In this document: positions 8,135 through 18,190 of the stretch, piece by piece
Layout of the letters: every line of letters starts with the position of its first letter
How positions within the stretch are numbered: position 1 is the stretch's first letter
Assembly: GCA_938015595.1 (NCBI GenBank)
Contig: CALLPI010000019.1
Location: 1-64,000 of the forward strand
Reading direction: 5' to 3'
Length of the DNA: 64,000 nt
From: an uncultured Saprospiraceae bacterium
GTDB lineage: Bacteria; Bacteroidota; Bacteroidia; Chitinophagales; Saprospiraceae
Translations under genes and position numbers: made by a program
Notes under the pieces: generated by a model
Databases searched by the model: none
What the model was told of the DNA's origin: nothing
The model's input: only the letters and a program-made list of their open reading frames with translations

Positions 8135-8815
8135 CTAACCGAATAAAGTGGGTTTGCCGGGCACAGGGGTGTGCAGTTCTGGACCGTTGTGTTTGAAGGA
8201 ATTGACCAGTTCTGATACCTGGTACATTCCCAGCAGACCATCGGGCGGCGGATGTAGCATAGCCAGCACGTCCTCTATGCTGAGGTCAGAAAGCCATTGC
8301 CCTTGCAACTCTGGTGTGTGTAGGATGAGGGGCATGCGATCGTGGATGCTCTGCATGTCGTGGTTGGGTTCAGTGGTGATAATGGAAAAACTCTTGACGG
8401 CATAGTCCTTTTTATACCATACATCCCACACACCCGCCATGAGCATGAGGTCGCCGTTTTTCATAAATATGCGGTATGGAATTTTGTCTTTGCCCTCGGT
8501 ACGCCACTCGTAGAAGCTGTCGGCCAATACCAAGCATCGCCGCATGCGAATGGGCAATCGGAAGGAAGGTTTGGTGGCAATGCCTTCGGCACGGGCGTTG
8601 ATTAGCTTGCCAGTATTGACGCCATCGTTCGACCAGTGCGGAATCAACCCCCAGGTGATGTATTGCAAGCGGTCTGGCGCATCGTTGGTGATGACGTAAG
8701 CATGTTGGGTAGGTGCAATGTTGAAACTCTCGCGCAAGTGCACGCCGGTGTCTACCTCGCCTAGTTGAGCCTGGATCTTTTCTTTAGTAGCTGAAAACGA
8801 AAATCTACCGCACAT
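8135..8815 (-). CDS. SRAP (HMCES/YedK) family abasic-site processing protein
   Basis: 226 residues, full-length SRAP domain. The protein crosslinks to abasic sites in single-stranded DNA through its N-terminal cysteine, protecting them during replication. Key residues visible: Cys2 (after Met removal), Asn73 in NARAEG, Glu103 in SFYEW, and His158 in IHDRMP. First gene of the unit with dtd and mazG. Confidence 0.92.
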   Translation of the reverse strand: MCGRFSFSATKEKIQAQLGEVDTGVHLRESFNIAPTQHAYVITNDAPDRLQYITWGLIPHWSNDGVNTGKLINARAEGIATKPSFRLPIRMRRCLVLADSFYEWRTEGKDKIPYRIFMKNGDLMLMAGVWDVWYKKDYAVKSFSIITTEPNHDMQSIHDRMPLILHTPELQGQWLSDLSIEDVLAMLHPPPDGLLGMYQVSELVNSFKHNGPELHTPVPGKPTLFG

Positions 8816-9199
8816 AGCTATCGGGATTTACAGCTAGTTGGCAATCGCCTACCGCACACAAAGATGGAAGATTTCTGCGAAAAGATGGCTTGTTTCTTCA
8901 ACTGGCGCTTTGGGTATTCACTTGTCGTGTTACTAAACTTCTACACACTCCGCCTCCTGCAGATACACAATCATGAAAGAGCATGAAAAAGTAGTACTTT
9001 TCCACTTTCAAATGGCAAAACATGCGCAAGAACTCCGTCGGCCAGGCACAACGCTTGGATTGACCCAATGGGATGCTGGTGCAAAGGTAGAAGACTTATA
9101 CTAGATGAATGAGGTTAGCGTAGCTACGCTGTGCAATTAAAAGAGGTTCATAGCCTTCAGAAATGAGCACAGAAACCTCTGGTAGAGCTGTTTGCTCTA
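8816..9199. other. noncoding stretch after purB
   Basis: 384 bases with no supported gene on either strand. Besides the purB terminator-like structure at 9137-9199 it shows only a short perfect palindrome GCGTAGCTACGC (about 9118-9129). Confidence 0.5.
9137..9199 (-). terminator. probable purB terminator
   Basis: Directly after the purB stop, the minus strand reads TAGAGC-AAACA-GCTCTA (9199-9183) and then AGAGGTT...AACCTCT (9180-9142) followed by TTTAATTG. The second stem has a long loop of about 25 nt but ends in a short T-run, as expected for factor-independent termination. Confidence 0.4.
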
Positions 9200-10555
9200 T
9201 CATTCTCGCTCTCCCATCCAAGGTGCTTTACCTGTGTAATTGTGCGGTGTAATGGCCTTGAGTGCTGCTTTGACGGTTTCTGACACCGTGAGTGAGTCAA
9301 TAAACTGGTGGATATCGTGTTGGCTAACAGTAGCCTTGCCTCGCGTGAGCGCCTTGAGCGCCTCGTAGGGCTGGGGGTATCCCTCGCGGCGCAGGATGGT
9401 TTGGATAGCTTCGGCTACCACCATCCAGTTTTGATCGAGGTCGGCTTGGAGCCTGGGCTCGTTCAGTTCGAGTTTGGTCAGTCCTTTGGCTATGGATTGG
9501 AAAGCAATGAGGGCGTGAGCAAAAGGTACGCCAAGGTTGCGCAGCACGGTGCTGTCGGTGAGATCGCGTTGCAGGCGCGAGATGGGCAGTTTTTCTGCCA
9601 GGTGGCTCAACAGCGCATTGGCCAGGCCAAGGTTGCCTTCGGCATTTTCAAAATCAATAGGATTGACCTTATGGGGCATGGCCGAGGAGCCTACTTCGCC
9701 CTCCACAGTGTGCTGGCGGAAGTATTCCATACTGATGTACGTCCATACATCGCGGCATAGATCTATAAGTATGGTGTGAATGCGGCTCATGGTGTGGCAT
9801 ATGGCGGCCAGGTTGTCGTAGTGCTCAATCTGTGTGGTAGGGTAAGACCAGCGCAGGTGGAGTTTTTTTTCTACAAACTCACGGGCAAATGAGTGCCAGT
9901 CTATGTCGGGGTAGGCGACGTAGTGGGCATTGAGGTTGCCGGTAGCACCACCGAACTTGGCACTGACAGGAGCGCGGCTGAGCTGGTACAATTGCTCCTC
10001 CAGGCGCACGACGAACACCTGTATTTCCTTGCCCAATAGTGTGGGCGAGGCAGGCTGCCCGTGGGTACGTGCCAGCATGGGTACGCGTTCCCACCGGCGG
10101 GCCAGTTCGTGTAGGGCATGCACCAGATTCCATATTGCGGGTTCATACACTTTATCGAGGGCGTGATCCATAGAAAGCGGAATGGCCGTATTGTTGATGT
10201 CCTGAGAGGTAAGTCCAAAGTGAATGAACTCCTTCCATTGCCCCAGGCCCTGTTGTTCAAACACTTCTTTGAGGTAGTACTCTACGGCTTTGACGTCATG
10301 GTTGGTCGTTTTTTCAATGGCTTTGATGCGCTCGGCATCGGCGAGGGAGAAGTTGGAGGCCAGGTCATCGAGTTGCTCCAACTGCACTTGGGGTACATTT
10401 TTCAACTGTGGCAAAGGAATGGCGCACAAGGCTTTGAAGTACTCCACTTCCACGTACACGCGGTAGCGCATGAGGGCAAATTCGGAGAAGAATTCAGACA
10501 GTGGGGCGGTTTTATCGGCATAGCGTCCGTCCACAGGAGAAATGGCGGTCAGCAT
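9200..10555 (-). CDS. purB: adenylosuccinate lyase
   Basis: 451 residues, close to the E. coli-type PurB length. Catalyses fumarate release from SAICAR and from adenylosuccinate in purine synthesis. Fumarase/ASL superfamily signature SSAMPHKVNPIDFENAEGN at 290-308 with the catalytic Ser in the flexible loop, the THGQPAS segment at 164-170 (catalytic His), and TSQD at 116-119. Follows argE by 74 bases and is probably the last gene of the M14 peptidase-argE-purB run. purK lies far away at 62.8 kb. Confidence 0.95.
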   Translation of the reverse strand: MLTAISPVDGRYADKTAPLSEFFSEFALMRYRVYVEVEYFKALCAIPLPQLKNVPQVQLEQLDDLASNFSLADAERIKAIEKTTNHDVKAVEYYLKEVFEQQGLGQWKEFIHFGLTSQDINNTAIPLSMDHALDKVYEPAIWNLVHALHELARRWERVPMLARTHGQPASPTLLGKEIQVFVVRLEEQLYQLSRAPVSAKFGGATGNLNAHYVAYPDIDWHSFAREFVEKKLHLRWSYPTTQIEHYDNLAAICHTMSRIHTILIDLCRDVWTYISMEYFRQHTVEGEVGSSAMPHKVNPIDFENAEGNLGLANALLSHLAEKLPISRLQRDLTDSTVLRNLGVPFAHALIAFQSIAKGLTKLELNEPRLQADLDQNWMVVAEAIQTILRREGYPQPYEALKALTRGKATVSQHDIHQFIDSLTVSETVKAALKAITPHNYTGKAPWMGERE

Positions 10556-10629
10556 GGTCGTTGCATTTTAGTTGTCGGGATTTTGACTTAGGCAAGCCAG
10601 CAAACTCTGTAAAGTTAGCGTATTGCGAG

Positions 10630-11778
10630 TTAAGCAGCAAGTTCTTCAGCCAGTTTTTGCATGAAAGCCATACCCTGTTCTAACTGCTCTATTGCGATAA
10701 ATTCATTGGCTCGGTGTGCCTGGGCAATGTCGCCTGGGCCGCAGATAACTGTCTCAAAACCACCTTCAGCAAACTGCCCGGCCTCGGCAGCATAGGCTAC
10801 TGTTCCGGTAGTATGTATCCCGCTGAGACGCTTGGCCAGGCTCACCACGCTTTGATCTTCGGCGGTGTCTAAAGGCGGTACGGGAGGGTGATGTTGCACA
10901 GTTTCGATGCGGGTACTGCTGAAGCGCTGCCGCAGTTGCTGCTCAAGCTGGCGTGCGTAGGCTTCAAAGTCAGCGATGACGTCTTCAATTCGGTCGGCAG
11001 GGATGTTGCGCACATCCCAGTGGAAGGAGCAGCGGTCAGCTATGACATTGGGCGCGATACCGCCGCGAATGATGCCGGAGTGCAGTGAGGTATGATTGGG
11101 CTGAAAACGGTTGTCAGTATGCCGGACGGCCAGAGCTTCCATTTTTTGCTCCAGCCATTGTATAAGGTTGGCTGCTACGTGTATGGCGCTCACTTCCTGT
11201 CGGATACGGCTGCTGTGCCCTGCTGAGCCATGCACGGTGGTTTCGAGCACGCAGATGCCTTTTTGGCCGACAATAGGCTGCATGCGCGAGGGTTCGCCGA
11301 TGATGGCATAGCGCGGTTTTTCAGTGTAGAATGCTTTGATGGCTTGCACCAACGCTGGACCAGCCAGGCAACCAATTTCTTCGTCGTAAGAAAAAGCGAA
11401 GTAAACCGGGCGTTTCAAGCCAGCGCACTGAAAAGTTTCTACCGAAGCCAAGCAGCAAGCCAGGAATCCTTTCATGTCGCACGAGCCACGGGCGTATAGC
11501 TTGCCGTCGCGTTCGCACAGGGTGAAAGGGTCGGTATCCCAGGCTTGGCCGTCAGTGGGCACTACGTCGGTATGGCCGGAGAGAATAACGCCGCCGTCTG
11601 CTGCTGGGCCGATGCGCACGTGCAAGGAGGCTTTGTGGCCCTGCTCATTGAAAACCAGCACTGGTTGCAGCCCTTTGTCTTGCAGCAGCGCCTCAATGAA
11701 ACGGATAATGCTTAGGTTGCTTTGCCCTCCCAATACAGGGAAAGCGACGAGCTTGGACAGAACATCAATAACTTGCAT
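10630..11778 (-). CDS. argE: acetylornithine deacetylase (M20 family)
   Basis: 382 residues; removes the acetyl group from N2-acetylornithine in arginine synthesis (M20/ArgE family). Metal ligands and catalytic residues are recognisable: GHTDVVP (His69, Asp71), ARGSCDMKG (Asp101), and SYDEEIGC (Glu133, Glu134), plus HGSAGHSS in the lid domain. The order and spacing match ArgE rather than DapE or carboxypeptidase G2, though DapE-like activity cannot be excluded. 12 bases separate it from the upstream M14 gene. No other arginine gene is nearby. Confidence 0.85.
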   Translation of the reverse strand: MQVIDVLSKLVAFPVLGGQSNLSIIRFIEALLQDKGLQPVLVFNEQGHKASLHVRIGPAADGGVILSGHTDVVPTDGQAWDTDPFTLCERDGKLYARGSCDMKGFLACCLASVETFQCAGLKRPVYFAFSYDEEIGCLAGPALVQAIKAFYTEKPRYAIIGEPSRMQPIVGQKGICVLETTVHGSAGHSSRIRQEVSAIHVAANLIQWLEQKMEALAVRHTDNRFQPNHTSLHSGIIRGGIAPNVIADRCSFHWDVRNIPADRIEDVIADFEAYARQLEQQLRQRFSSTRIETVQHHPPVPPLDTAEDQSVVSLAKRLSGIHTTGTVAYAAEAGQFAEGGFETVICGPGDIAQAHRANEFIAIEQLEQGMAFMQKLAEELAA

Positions 11779-11790
11779 GAGTCGAAGTAT

Positions 11791-14385
11791 TTATTCTCTG
11801 CTGGCCGGTGCGCTGCGCTCGGTGGCCTCCTGATGAATGGTGTGCCCAAAAAAGATAGCGTTGGCCAGGAGTTTGTTCGTCCCGTACCAGAAGGCCCGGA
11901 AGTTTGTATTGTCAGAAAAACTGATGGTGCGACCGCGACCCAGGGCGCTCACTACAATACCGGCAGCTCCTCTGGCGCGATCCTGGTAGCGGCTATGGAA
12001 GTAACCACTGAGCAAGGGGTTATTGGCATATACAAGTGGTGTGGCATAGGCGTTGCGCGCAGGCTCCATGTAGAAATTACCTTCGCGGAATACCGGCAGG
12101 CGCTCGCGGGTATAGCCAAATCCTAAAGGATGTGACAGGTCGAGCAGGTTTTCAAAGATGCTACCTGGTGTTTGCAGGGCACCACGGTCTTCATTAAGGC
12201 GTTCGTAAGGGCGTCGAGGCTGGGCAGCGCTCTGCTCTTCGGCCTTGTCACGGCGGGTTTCCACAAAAGCCAGTCCGTTGCTGCGCGCCCACTGGGCGGC
12301 TTCGCCATAGGTGATGAGTACGCCGCCTTTGTGGAGCCAGTCTTTGAGCCTATCGGCGTTGCCGAGGCCGCCATAGTTGCCCCCCGGCAGTATGATGGTG
12401 TTGTAGCCGTCGAGGTTGGCACGCCCCAGCGCAGAAGCCTCCACTTTAGTCACGCGCATGTCGTAGCGTTGATCCAATAGATGCCATATCTCGCCTGCAT
12501 CAGTGCTACGCACACCTTCGCCCACCACTAGCAGTACCTTGGGCAGGCGCAAAGGGCGAAAATCGCCACTGCCTAGGTCAATACCCGAAGGCGTTAGGCC
12601 AGTATCCATGTCGTAAAAGGATACGCTGGCTATCTGGGAAGCAGTGGTGACCAGTTCGTGAATTTGCTCCGGCGTTTTGCCTTGGCCAGCTACAGGCAGT
12701 AATACAGTGCCGGCGGCATAGTTTCTTTTGCCTATCGAAAATGGCGCATGCGCTACCTTGAGGCGCAGCCCCTGCTTGAGCAAATAATACAAAGCTTTAG
12801 GTGCGAAGTACTCGTTCCACTCCATGAGGTAGGCATACTCGCTAAACTCCGGCGTGGGTGTCTCCACCGGAATGCCTGCACCGGCTACTTTTGGCCCCAA
12901 TTGGTCGGCATCAAAGGTGCGCTTTTCCAATACTGCAAAAGGAATGTTGAATGCGTAGGGCATCGTCCAGGTAGAGATATCGTAAAAAATGCTGTCTTCA
13001 AAACTAGTGCGAGTCTCAAAAATACCATGGATGAGGCGGTACTGTGGTTGGTCGAGCGGCACTACATAAGCTGACCCTGGACTGAAGGAGTGCCCTCCAG
13101 CCGAAACGGGCTGATTCAGTTGGTAAACTTCAATCTGATGGCGGCGCAGCATTTCGACGAAAGCTGATAGGCGGGCGCGGTCGTGGGGTTCACCAAAGAC
13201 GTAGGCTTTGCGCGAGTCATTGCGGGCTTCTTCCATGGCCGAGATATAAAAGTCGCGCTGATAGTTGAGTAGGTCTTTTTTAAGTTCGCGCAGCGCTCTG
13301 TGCGTAGAAAGCGCTGTGGCCACCTGATTTCGTATGGTAAAGGCAAAGCTGAGTTCGCCGTTTTCGGTTTCCTGAAGGTGGCCGCGCGAGCTGCCTTGCT
13401 CAAACAGAATACCTATGCCGCCATTGGCATCGGGGTAGGTAGAGCCTTTGCCCAGGTAAAAGTCGTCGTAGCCTTCTTTAGTAAAATAGAGCGAGCCGAT
13501 GGCATCCAGCGCTTCGGCGTGGAAATCGCCGATGCGTTCGGTAAGTTGCTGGTTGAGGCTGGGCGTGAGCGGATGCACGCGCGTGGGCACGCCGGGCATG
13601 AAGAAGAAAGTAGAGTTAGACCCCATCTCGTGGTGATCAGTCAGGATGTTGGGCTTCCATTCTTGAAAGACACGTACACGACCCTGGCTTTCAAGTAGTT
13701 GTGCGGCAAGCCAGTCGCGGTTGAGGTCAAACCAGTAGTGGTTGCTTCGGCCGCGGGGCCAGGGCTCGTTGAACTCGCGGTCAGCAGGGTCAGTAGCCAG
13801 GTTTTTGTTCTTGTGCGCATTTACCCAGGCGGCAAAGCGGTGAAAACCATCTGGGTTGAAGCAAGGGTCAAACAAGATAATGTTTTCGTCCAGCAGGCGG
13901 TCAATATCCTTACTTTTACCAGCCAACAGGTAGTAGGCCACCAGGGGGGCTGCGTTGCCGCCGCTGGGTTCATTGCCGTGTATGCTGAAGCCCTGATAGA
14001 GCACTGCCGGTACTTTATTGATGTCAATGGAGGCTGATTTGACAGGATTGCTCAAAGCAGCGTGCTGGTTTTTTAGGTCGTCCAGCGTCTTGTGGTTCTT
14101 TTCGGAGGTAATGATGAGGTGAATGAGCGGACGGTTTTCGTACGTGCGCCCGTGCTCCACGAGCTTGGCCTTGGGGGATGTGGCTGCCAACGTACGCATG
14201 TAGCCCAGCAGTTGGTCGTGCGATAGATGCCATTCGCCAATCTGAAAGCCAAAGTAGCTCTCCGGGGTAGGAATATTTTTGTCGTAGGGAATATCGGGTA
14301 GGTAGTACGTCAGCGGCAACTTCTGAGCAGTAGCTGTCAAAACTGCCAATATGTACAAGGCTAATGTCAGGAGTGGATACTTCAT
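11791..14385 (-). CDS. secreted M14 zinc carboxypeptidase-like protein
   Basis: 864 residues from the ATG giving MKYPLLTLALYILAVLTATAQ, a signal peptide; the frame opens 15 codons earlier in the promoter. The N-terminal domain is a peptidase M14: HGNEPSGG supplies the HxxE zinc ligands (His136, Glu139), with NPDG (177-180), DLNRDW (220-225) and TDHHEMGSNSTFFF (third zinc ligand near His251-252). The C-terminal 300 residues resemble a class I glutamine-amidotransferase-like fold (VLLVVGEGVRSTD, TIILPGGNYG), as in other large Bacteroidota M14 proteins. Acts in the periplasm or outside on peptides. Heads the run with argE and purB. Confidence 0.85.
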   Translation of the reverse strand: MKYPLLTLALYILAVLTATAQKLPLTYYLPDIPYDKNIPTPESYFGFQIGEWHLSHDQLLGYMRTLAATSPKAKLVEHGRTYENRPLIHLIITSEKNHKTLDDLKNQHAALSNPVKSASIDINKVPAVLYQGFSIHGNEPSGGNAAPLVAYYLLAGKSKDIDRLLDENIILFDPCFNPDGFHRFAAWVNAHKNKNLATDPADREFNEPWPRGRSNHYWFDLNRDWLAAQLLESQGRVRVFQEWKPNILTDHHEMGSNSTFFFMPGVPTRVHPLTPSLNQQLTERIGDFHAEALDAIGSLYFTKEGYDDFYLGKGSTYPDANGGIGILFEQGSSRGHLQETENGELSFAFTIRNQVATALSTHRALRELKKDLLNYQRDFYISAMEEARNDSRKAYVFGEPHDRARLSAFVEMLRRHQIEVYQLNQPVSAGGHSFSPGSAYVVPLDQPQYRLIHGIFETRTSFEDSIFYDISTWTMPYAFNIPFAVLEKRTFDADQLGPKVAGAGIPVETPTPEFSEYAYLMEWNEYFAPKALYYLLKQGLRLKVAHAPFSIGKRNYAAGTVLLPVAGQGKTPEQIHELVTTASQIASVSFYDMDTGLTPSGIDLGSGDFRPLRLPKVLLVVGEGVRSTDAGEIWHLLDQRYDMRVTKVEASALGRANLDGYNTIILPGGNYGGLGNADRLKDWLHKGGVLITYGEAAQWARSNGLAFVETRRDKAEEQSAAQPRRPYERLNEDRGALQTPGSIFENLLDLSHPLGFGYTRERLPVFREGNFYMEPARNAYATPLVYANNPLLSGYFHSRYQDRARGAAGIVVSALGRGRTISFSDNTNFRAFWYGTNKLLANAIFFGHTIHQEATERSAPASRE

Positions 14386-14403
14386 CGCCAATCTTTTTGC
14401 GGT

Positions 14404-14411
14404 CAAAAGTA
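14404..14411 (-). promoter_or_regulatory. -7 box TACTTTTG for the M14-argE-purB run
   Basis: On the minus strand TACTTTTG matches TAnnTTTG exactly and ends 18 bases before the M14 start codon. It faces away from the plus-strand box at 14457-14464, so the short intergenic region appears to be a divergent promoter. Confidence 0.5.
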
Positions 14412-14456
14412 CAAACCCTGCTCTATCCATGAACTGAAAAATTCATTATGCCGGAT

Positions 14457-14464
14457 GTACCTTT
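14457..14464 (+). promoter_or_regulatory. -7 box TACCTTTG
   Basis: TACCTTTG followed by C is an exact TAnnTTTG match, 29 bases before the ATG of the PPC/DUF296 gene. It supports using that ATG and not the ATG at 14455, which overlaps the box. Confidence 0.5.
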
Positions 14465-14493
14465 GCAATTGCAAAAAAAAAAAATGCCAACCA

Positions 14494-14892
14494 ATGACTA
14501 TACATCCCATACGACTGTTGCCTAACCAAGACCTGAAAGCCGAACTAGAGTACTTTGTACGCGCCCACCATATTGAGGCAGCATTTGTCATAACGTGTGT
14601 GGGTAGCTTGCAGCAGAGCGCTATTCGACTGGCCAACCGAAATGAAACACAGATAATCGAAGGCAAACGGGAGATCGTTTCACTCACGGGTACGCTTTCG
14701 CCCGATGGCGCACACCTACACATTGCACTTTCAGATGCACACGGCCATACCCTTGGCGGGCATGTAATGCCGGGATGCCTGATTTACACAACAGCCGAAA
14801 TTGTGCTGGGTGAAGCAGAGGGCTATGTATTCCGCCGCTTGCCAGATGCGGCTACCGGATATAAGGAGTTGGCCATTGAACGAAAAACATAA
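14494..14892 (+). CDS. PPC/DUF296 domain protein
   Basis: 132 residues forming a single PPC (plant and prokaryote conserved, DUF296) domain. Such proteins form trimers; the plant homologues are fused to AT-hook DNA-binding motifs, and the role of the bacterial single-domain form is unknown. The family signature is visible in HLHIALSDAHGHTLGGHVMPGC, including the conserved GGH and GC. The frame opens at 14455 but that ATG overlaps the -7 box, so I place the start at 14494. Divergent from the M14 gene and convergent with the helicase. Confidence 0.85.
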   Translation: MTIHPIRLLPNQDLKAELEYFVRAHHIEAAFVITCVGSLQQSAIRLANRNETQIIEGKREIVSLTGTLSPDGAHLHIALSDAHGHTLGGHVMPGCLIYTTAEIVLGEAEGYVFRRLPDAATGYKELAIERKT

Positions 14893-14916
14893 CAAACAGC
14901 CATAATCAGCTGACAT

Positions 14917-17900
14917 TTAGCGGGGATCGTCCAGCGCCTCTACATCAGGCTGGGATATTGGTCCGACTTCCACCGACTGTGTTTTTACGAGGTTGCACCA
15001 TACACAGTCTGCCCGACCACAGCCCTGGTAAAATTCCTGGCGCATGATTTTTTCGTAAGTCTGGCTGATGAGGTTTTTCAGTTCGCCTACCTGAGCGGGG
15101 ATCAACTCTACTTCCAGGGTTTGAAAACGGCCAGTGTCATCGGGATCAAGGAAGGTGATAGCGCCTTTGGTTACAATATGAGCATGCAGGGAGTAGCTTT
15201 CGTAGAGTAGTTTGTAAAAGGCTAATTGCCGCCAATAGGGTGCCCCCAGGGGGTTCTTGGCGGTGGGAGCAGCTACTTTTTGTGGGCTGGGTTGGCCGGT
15301 CTTGTAGTCAATCACCACGGCTTCCTGTGCTGTGTACCATTCCACTTTGTCAATCACGCCGGTGAGGGGTATGCCGTCTACTTGAGTGCGGCGCACGGTG
15401 TATTCCACCTTCACCTGGCGGTGGGCACACCAGTCGCCCTGGGCGTGCAGGCCTTCAATGCGGTCGAAACCTGTGTGCAGGTATCGGTTGAATTGCTCCG
15501 TGGCAAAGAAATAAGCACGTCGCTGCATTTCTTCTTCAAATAAGTATTTGAAAGTCTGTAAGTCAGGGAAAGTTTTCTCTCGATCGGCCAGCATGCGTTC
15601 ATAATAGCGCTGAATGGCGGCATGCAGCGCCTGGCCGTAGGCTGCATACTCACTATAGGGTGCGGGCACACGCAGTAGATGCTGGTAGTAAAACTCTAGG
15701 GGGCAGCGAAGATAGTGCTCCAGCGCTGAGATGCTCATGGCAAACGACTGTAGCAGGGCATCCATTGCTTGGGGATCGGGAAAGGTCGTCACTGCAGGCT
15801 TTTTCTCCAGCAGCAGCGCTGCTTGCGCGGCAAAGGCATACTTCTGAGGCAGACACCCTTCTTCGGGTGCAGTTTGAAGCGCCTCCAGCATTTCATCCAC
15901 AAATACAGCGGCTTGCAGGGGTTTGCCAGCATCATCTTCTCTACTATACGATACTTGCAGCCAACGCTTGGCGCGCGTCATGGCTACGTAAAATAGCCGC
16001 CGCCGAGCTTCCAGCGCATCCTCTTCTAGAGAGCGGGTAAGTGTGTCGGGTAAAGCAAAGCGACCGCCGCCGCCGCGATGTCGGGGTTCCCACTCCTCTT
16101 TCACGGCATCTATGATGAACACGCGCTCAAACTCCAGCCCTTTGGCGCTGTGCGCCGTAATGAGATGCACGCCTTGACCGGGCTCGAGCAGCCGCTGTAA
16201 CTCCAGCGGCACGCTGTTTTGCCGATAGCTATCTATAATTTCCAGCAGGCGAGGTAGGCTAAGGTGAGCATGCCGGGCGGCTTCTTGCGCCGCAAATGTC
16301 ATCAGCGTGCGCAGTACGTCCAGTTGCATGCCTGCGTCGGCACACGACATAGCCCATTGCAACAGCCCACTCTGAGTAATGACACGTTCTATAAAGTGCA
16401 GCAAGCTATCATTGGCCAGGCTGTGCAGCCAGTTGTCAATGCGCCGATAAAGAGCTGGCCATGCCTCGGATTGTTGGAGGCCGGCGGCATGATGCAAACG
16501 AGTGTCCGACAATGCTGCCCGCCATAGCATGTTTGGCTCCTGCATGGCTATGTGAAGCGCCATACGGCTCAAGTCTTCAGGTAAAATACCCAGGAAGCGC
16601 ACGTGCAGCAACCGAAACAACAAGTGCTCGCCGCTGCCGGGGTGTTCAAACTCTGCTGCCAGATAGCGCAGCAGGAGCAAGAGGTTCTGCGTTGTGGGCA
16701 GGCTAAGTATGTCAGTTTTGCGGCGCGTTTGATACGGGATACCGCGCTGCTCTAACATGGCTTGCAGGGTTTCTACCTGTTTATGGCGGGCATAAAGCAC
16801 AGCAATTTCCTGCAAATCAACACCTTCGGCTTGCCAGGTTTCAATTTGATGTAAGATGGCAGCGTTTTCGTACAAACGGTTGGGCCACACCGTTACAATA
16901 GGGCACTCGGGTAGGCCAGCCACTGCCGGATGGACAGCCGTAATGCGTTTTTCCAAACCCAGACGCGTCAGCTGGTAGGCTACACGCAACTGATTGCGTT
17001 CAATGACGCCAGTAGCTGCATCCAGAATGCACTGCGAGGAGCGATAGTTGTAAGGTAGCACAATGAGCTCTACACTCTGAGCGTAGGTTTCCAAAAAGTG
17101 CAAGAGATTATACAATCGGGCTCCCTGAAACTCGTACACCGACTGGTCGTCGTCGCCCACAATGAGTACATTTGGGTTCTCCCAGTAATGGATGAGCATA
17201 TGCAGCACTTCATTTTGTGCGCCATTGGTATCCTGATATTCATCCACCATGAAGTACAAGTACTGCTCCTGATACTGGCGCAGCAGGTGTTCGTTTTGTT
17301 CAAAGGCACGCGCCACCCAGCGTATCATGTCGTCGTAGTCGTAGCGTTGAGCTTGTAGCATGGCCTGTTCGTAATAGGGGAAGAGCAGAGCCGCAGCGCG
17401 CAGGCGCTCCATACGCTGAATGGCGGTTTGCATAGCAGCTTGCTTGGGTTCGCCCTTGCGGCCTTTCGGGGTGTTGCGCAGATACTGAAAGCGCGGATTT
17501 TGGTGTAGATCGGCCAGCCAGGTATCAATAGCTTGGCTGATATGCTCTGCCGACCAGTCCTCGGTTTTCATCCATCGGAACAATTCGCGTACCTGCTGCT
17601 CATACAGCCAGGGGTCGGCATGGCTGCGGCGCAGTGGGTGTTCGGGGGGGAGATCAGCCAACAAACGCCGTACAAGGTCAATGCGCTCCAGTTCAGACAA
17701 TGGCTCCAGCTTACGCTGGCCAAACAGCTCTACATTGTCCTGGATGATACTGTTGCAAAAAGAGTGAAAGGTGAAGATATGCACCTTGTGTGCATCCGGA
17801 CCAATAAACTGCAACAGGCGTGCGCGCAGGGCATTTGCTCCTGCATCGGTAAAGGTCAAGCACAGGATGTTTTGCGGGCGGGCATCGGTGTGCGTCAGGA

Positions 17901-18069
17901 TGTAGCCGATACGAGCAGCCAGCAGTTGAGTCTTGCCGGCGCCGGGGCCGGCAATGACTGCTACTGGCCCTTCAATATGCTCTACTGCCCGACGCTGATG
18001 GGCATCTAACTTTTGTAATGCCGCAGCAAAGGCGGCATCATGTCGTTGTTTTTGCTGAGCGGATGTCAT
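14917..18069 (-). CDS. UvrD/Rep-type helicase fused to Fe-S RecB-like nuclease
   Basis: 1050 residues. An SF1A helicase: Walker A GPGAGKT (41-47), motif Ia LTFTDAGANAL, Walker B DEYQD (276-280), motif III VGDDDQSVYEFQGA (304-317), motif IV LPYNYRSS, motif V TAHSAKGLEFERVF and motif VI FYVAMTRAK. A PD-(D/E)XK nuclease of the RecB/AddB/Cas4 kind follows, with GVIDKVEW and VVIDYKTGQ supplying the acidic and Lys residues. Four cysteines fit a 4Fe-4S cluster: one in LRCPLEFYY and three at 1017, 1022 and 1025 (GCGRADCVWC). Probably processes DNA ends in repair, as AddAB/AdnAB do. No partner subunit is adjacent. Confidence 0.9.
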   Translation of the reverse strand: MTSAQQKQRHDAAFAAALQKLDAHQRRAVEHIEGPVAVIAGPGAGKTQLLAARIGYILTHTDARPQNILCLTFTDAGANALRARLLQFIGPDAHKVHIFTFHSFCNSIIQDNVELFGQRKLEPLSELERIDLVRRLLADLPPEHPLRRSHADPWLYEQQVRELFRWMKTEDWSAEHISQAIDTWLADLHQNPRFQYLRNTPKGRKGEPKQAAMQTAIQRMERLRAAALLFPYYEQAMLQAQRYDYDDMIRWVARAFEQNEHLLRQYQEQYLYFMVDEYQDTNGAQNEVLHMLIHYWENPNVLIVGDDDQSVYEFQGARLYNLLHFLETYAQSVELIVLPYNYRSSQCILDAATGVIERNQLRVAYQLTRLGLEKRITAVHPAVAGLPECPIVTVWPNRLYENAAILHQIETWQAEGVDLQEIAVLYARHKQVETLQAMLEQRGIPYQTRRKTDILSLPTTQNLLLLLRYLAAEFEHPGSGEHLLFRLLHVRFLGILPEDLSRMALHIAMQEPNMLWRAALSDTRLHHAAGLQQSEAWPALYRRIDNWLHSLANDSLLHFIERVITQSGLLQWAMSCADAGMQLDVLRTLMTFAAQEAARHAHLSLPRLLEIIDSYRQNSVPLELQRLLEPGQGVHLITAHSAKGLEFERVFIIDAVKEEWEPRHRGGGGRFALPDTLTRSLEEDALEARRRLFYVAMTRAKRWLQVSYSREDDAGKPLQAAVFVDEMLEALQTAPEEGCLPQKYAFAAQAALLLEKKPAVTTFPDPQAMDALLQSFAMSISALEHYLRCPLEFYYQHLLRVPAPYSEYAAYGQALHAAIQRYYERMLADREKTFPDLQTFKYLFEEEMQRRAYFFATEQFNRYLHTGFDRIEGLHAQGDWCAHRQVKVEYTVRRTQVDGIPLTGVIDKVEWYTAQEAVVIDYKTGQPSPQKVAAPTAKNPLGAPYWRQLAFYKLLYESYSLHAHIVTKGAITFLDPDDTGRFQTLEVELIPAQVGELKNLISQTYEKIMRQEFYQGCGRADCVWCNLVKTQSVEVGPISQPDVEALDDPR

Positions 18070-18190
18070 GCGTATGACTAGTCGGCGCCAGAGTATGCGA
18101 GTTAGTTTTGCATAGCTAAGGCGTGGTGAAAGGGCGATGGCACCCGGATTTTAGCCCTGTGATCGCCCCGTTGCTCGGCGCAGAGTGGTT

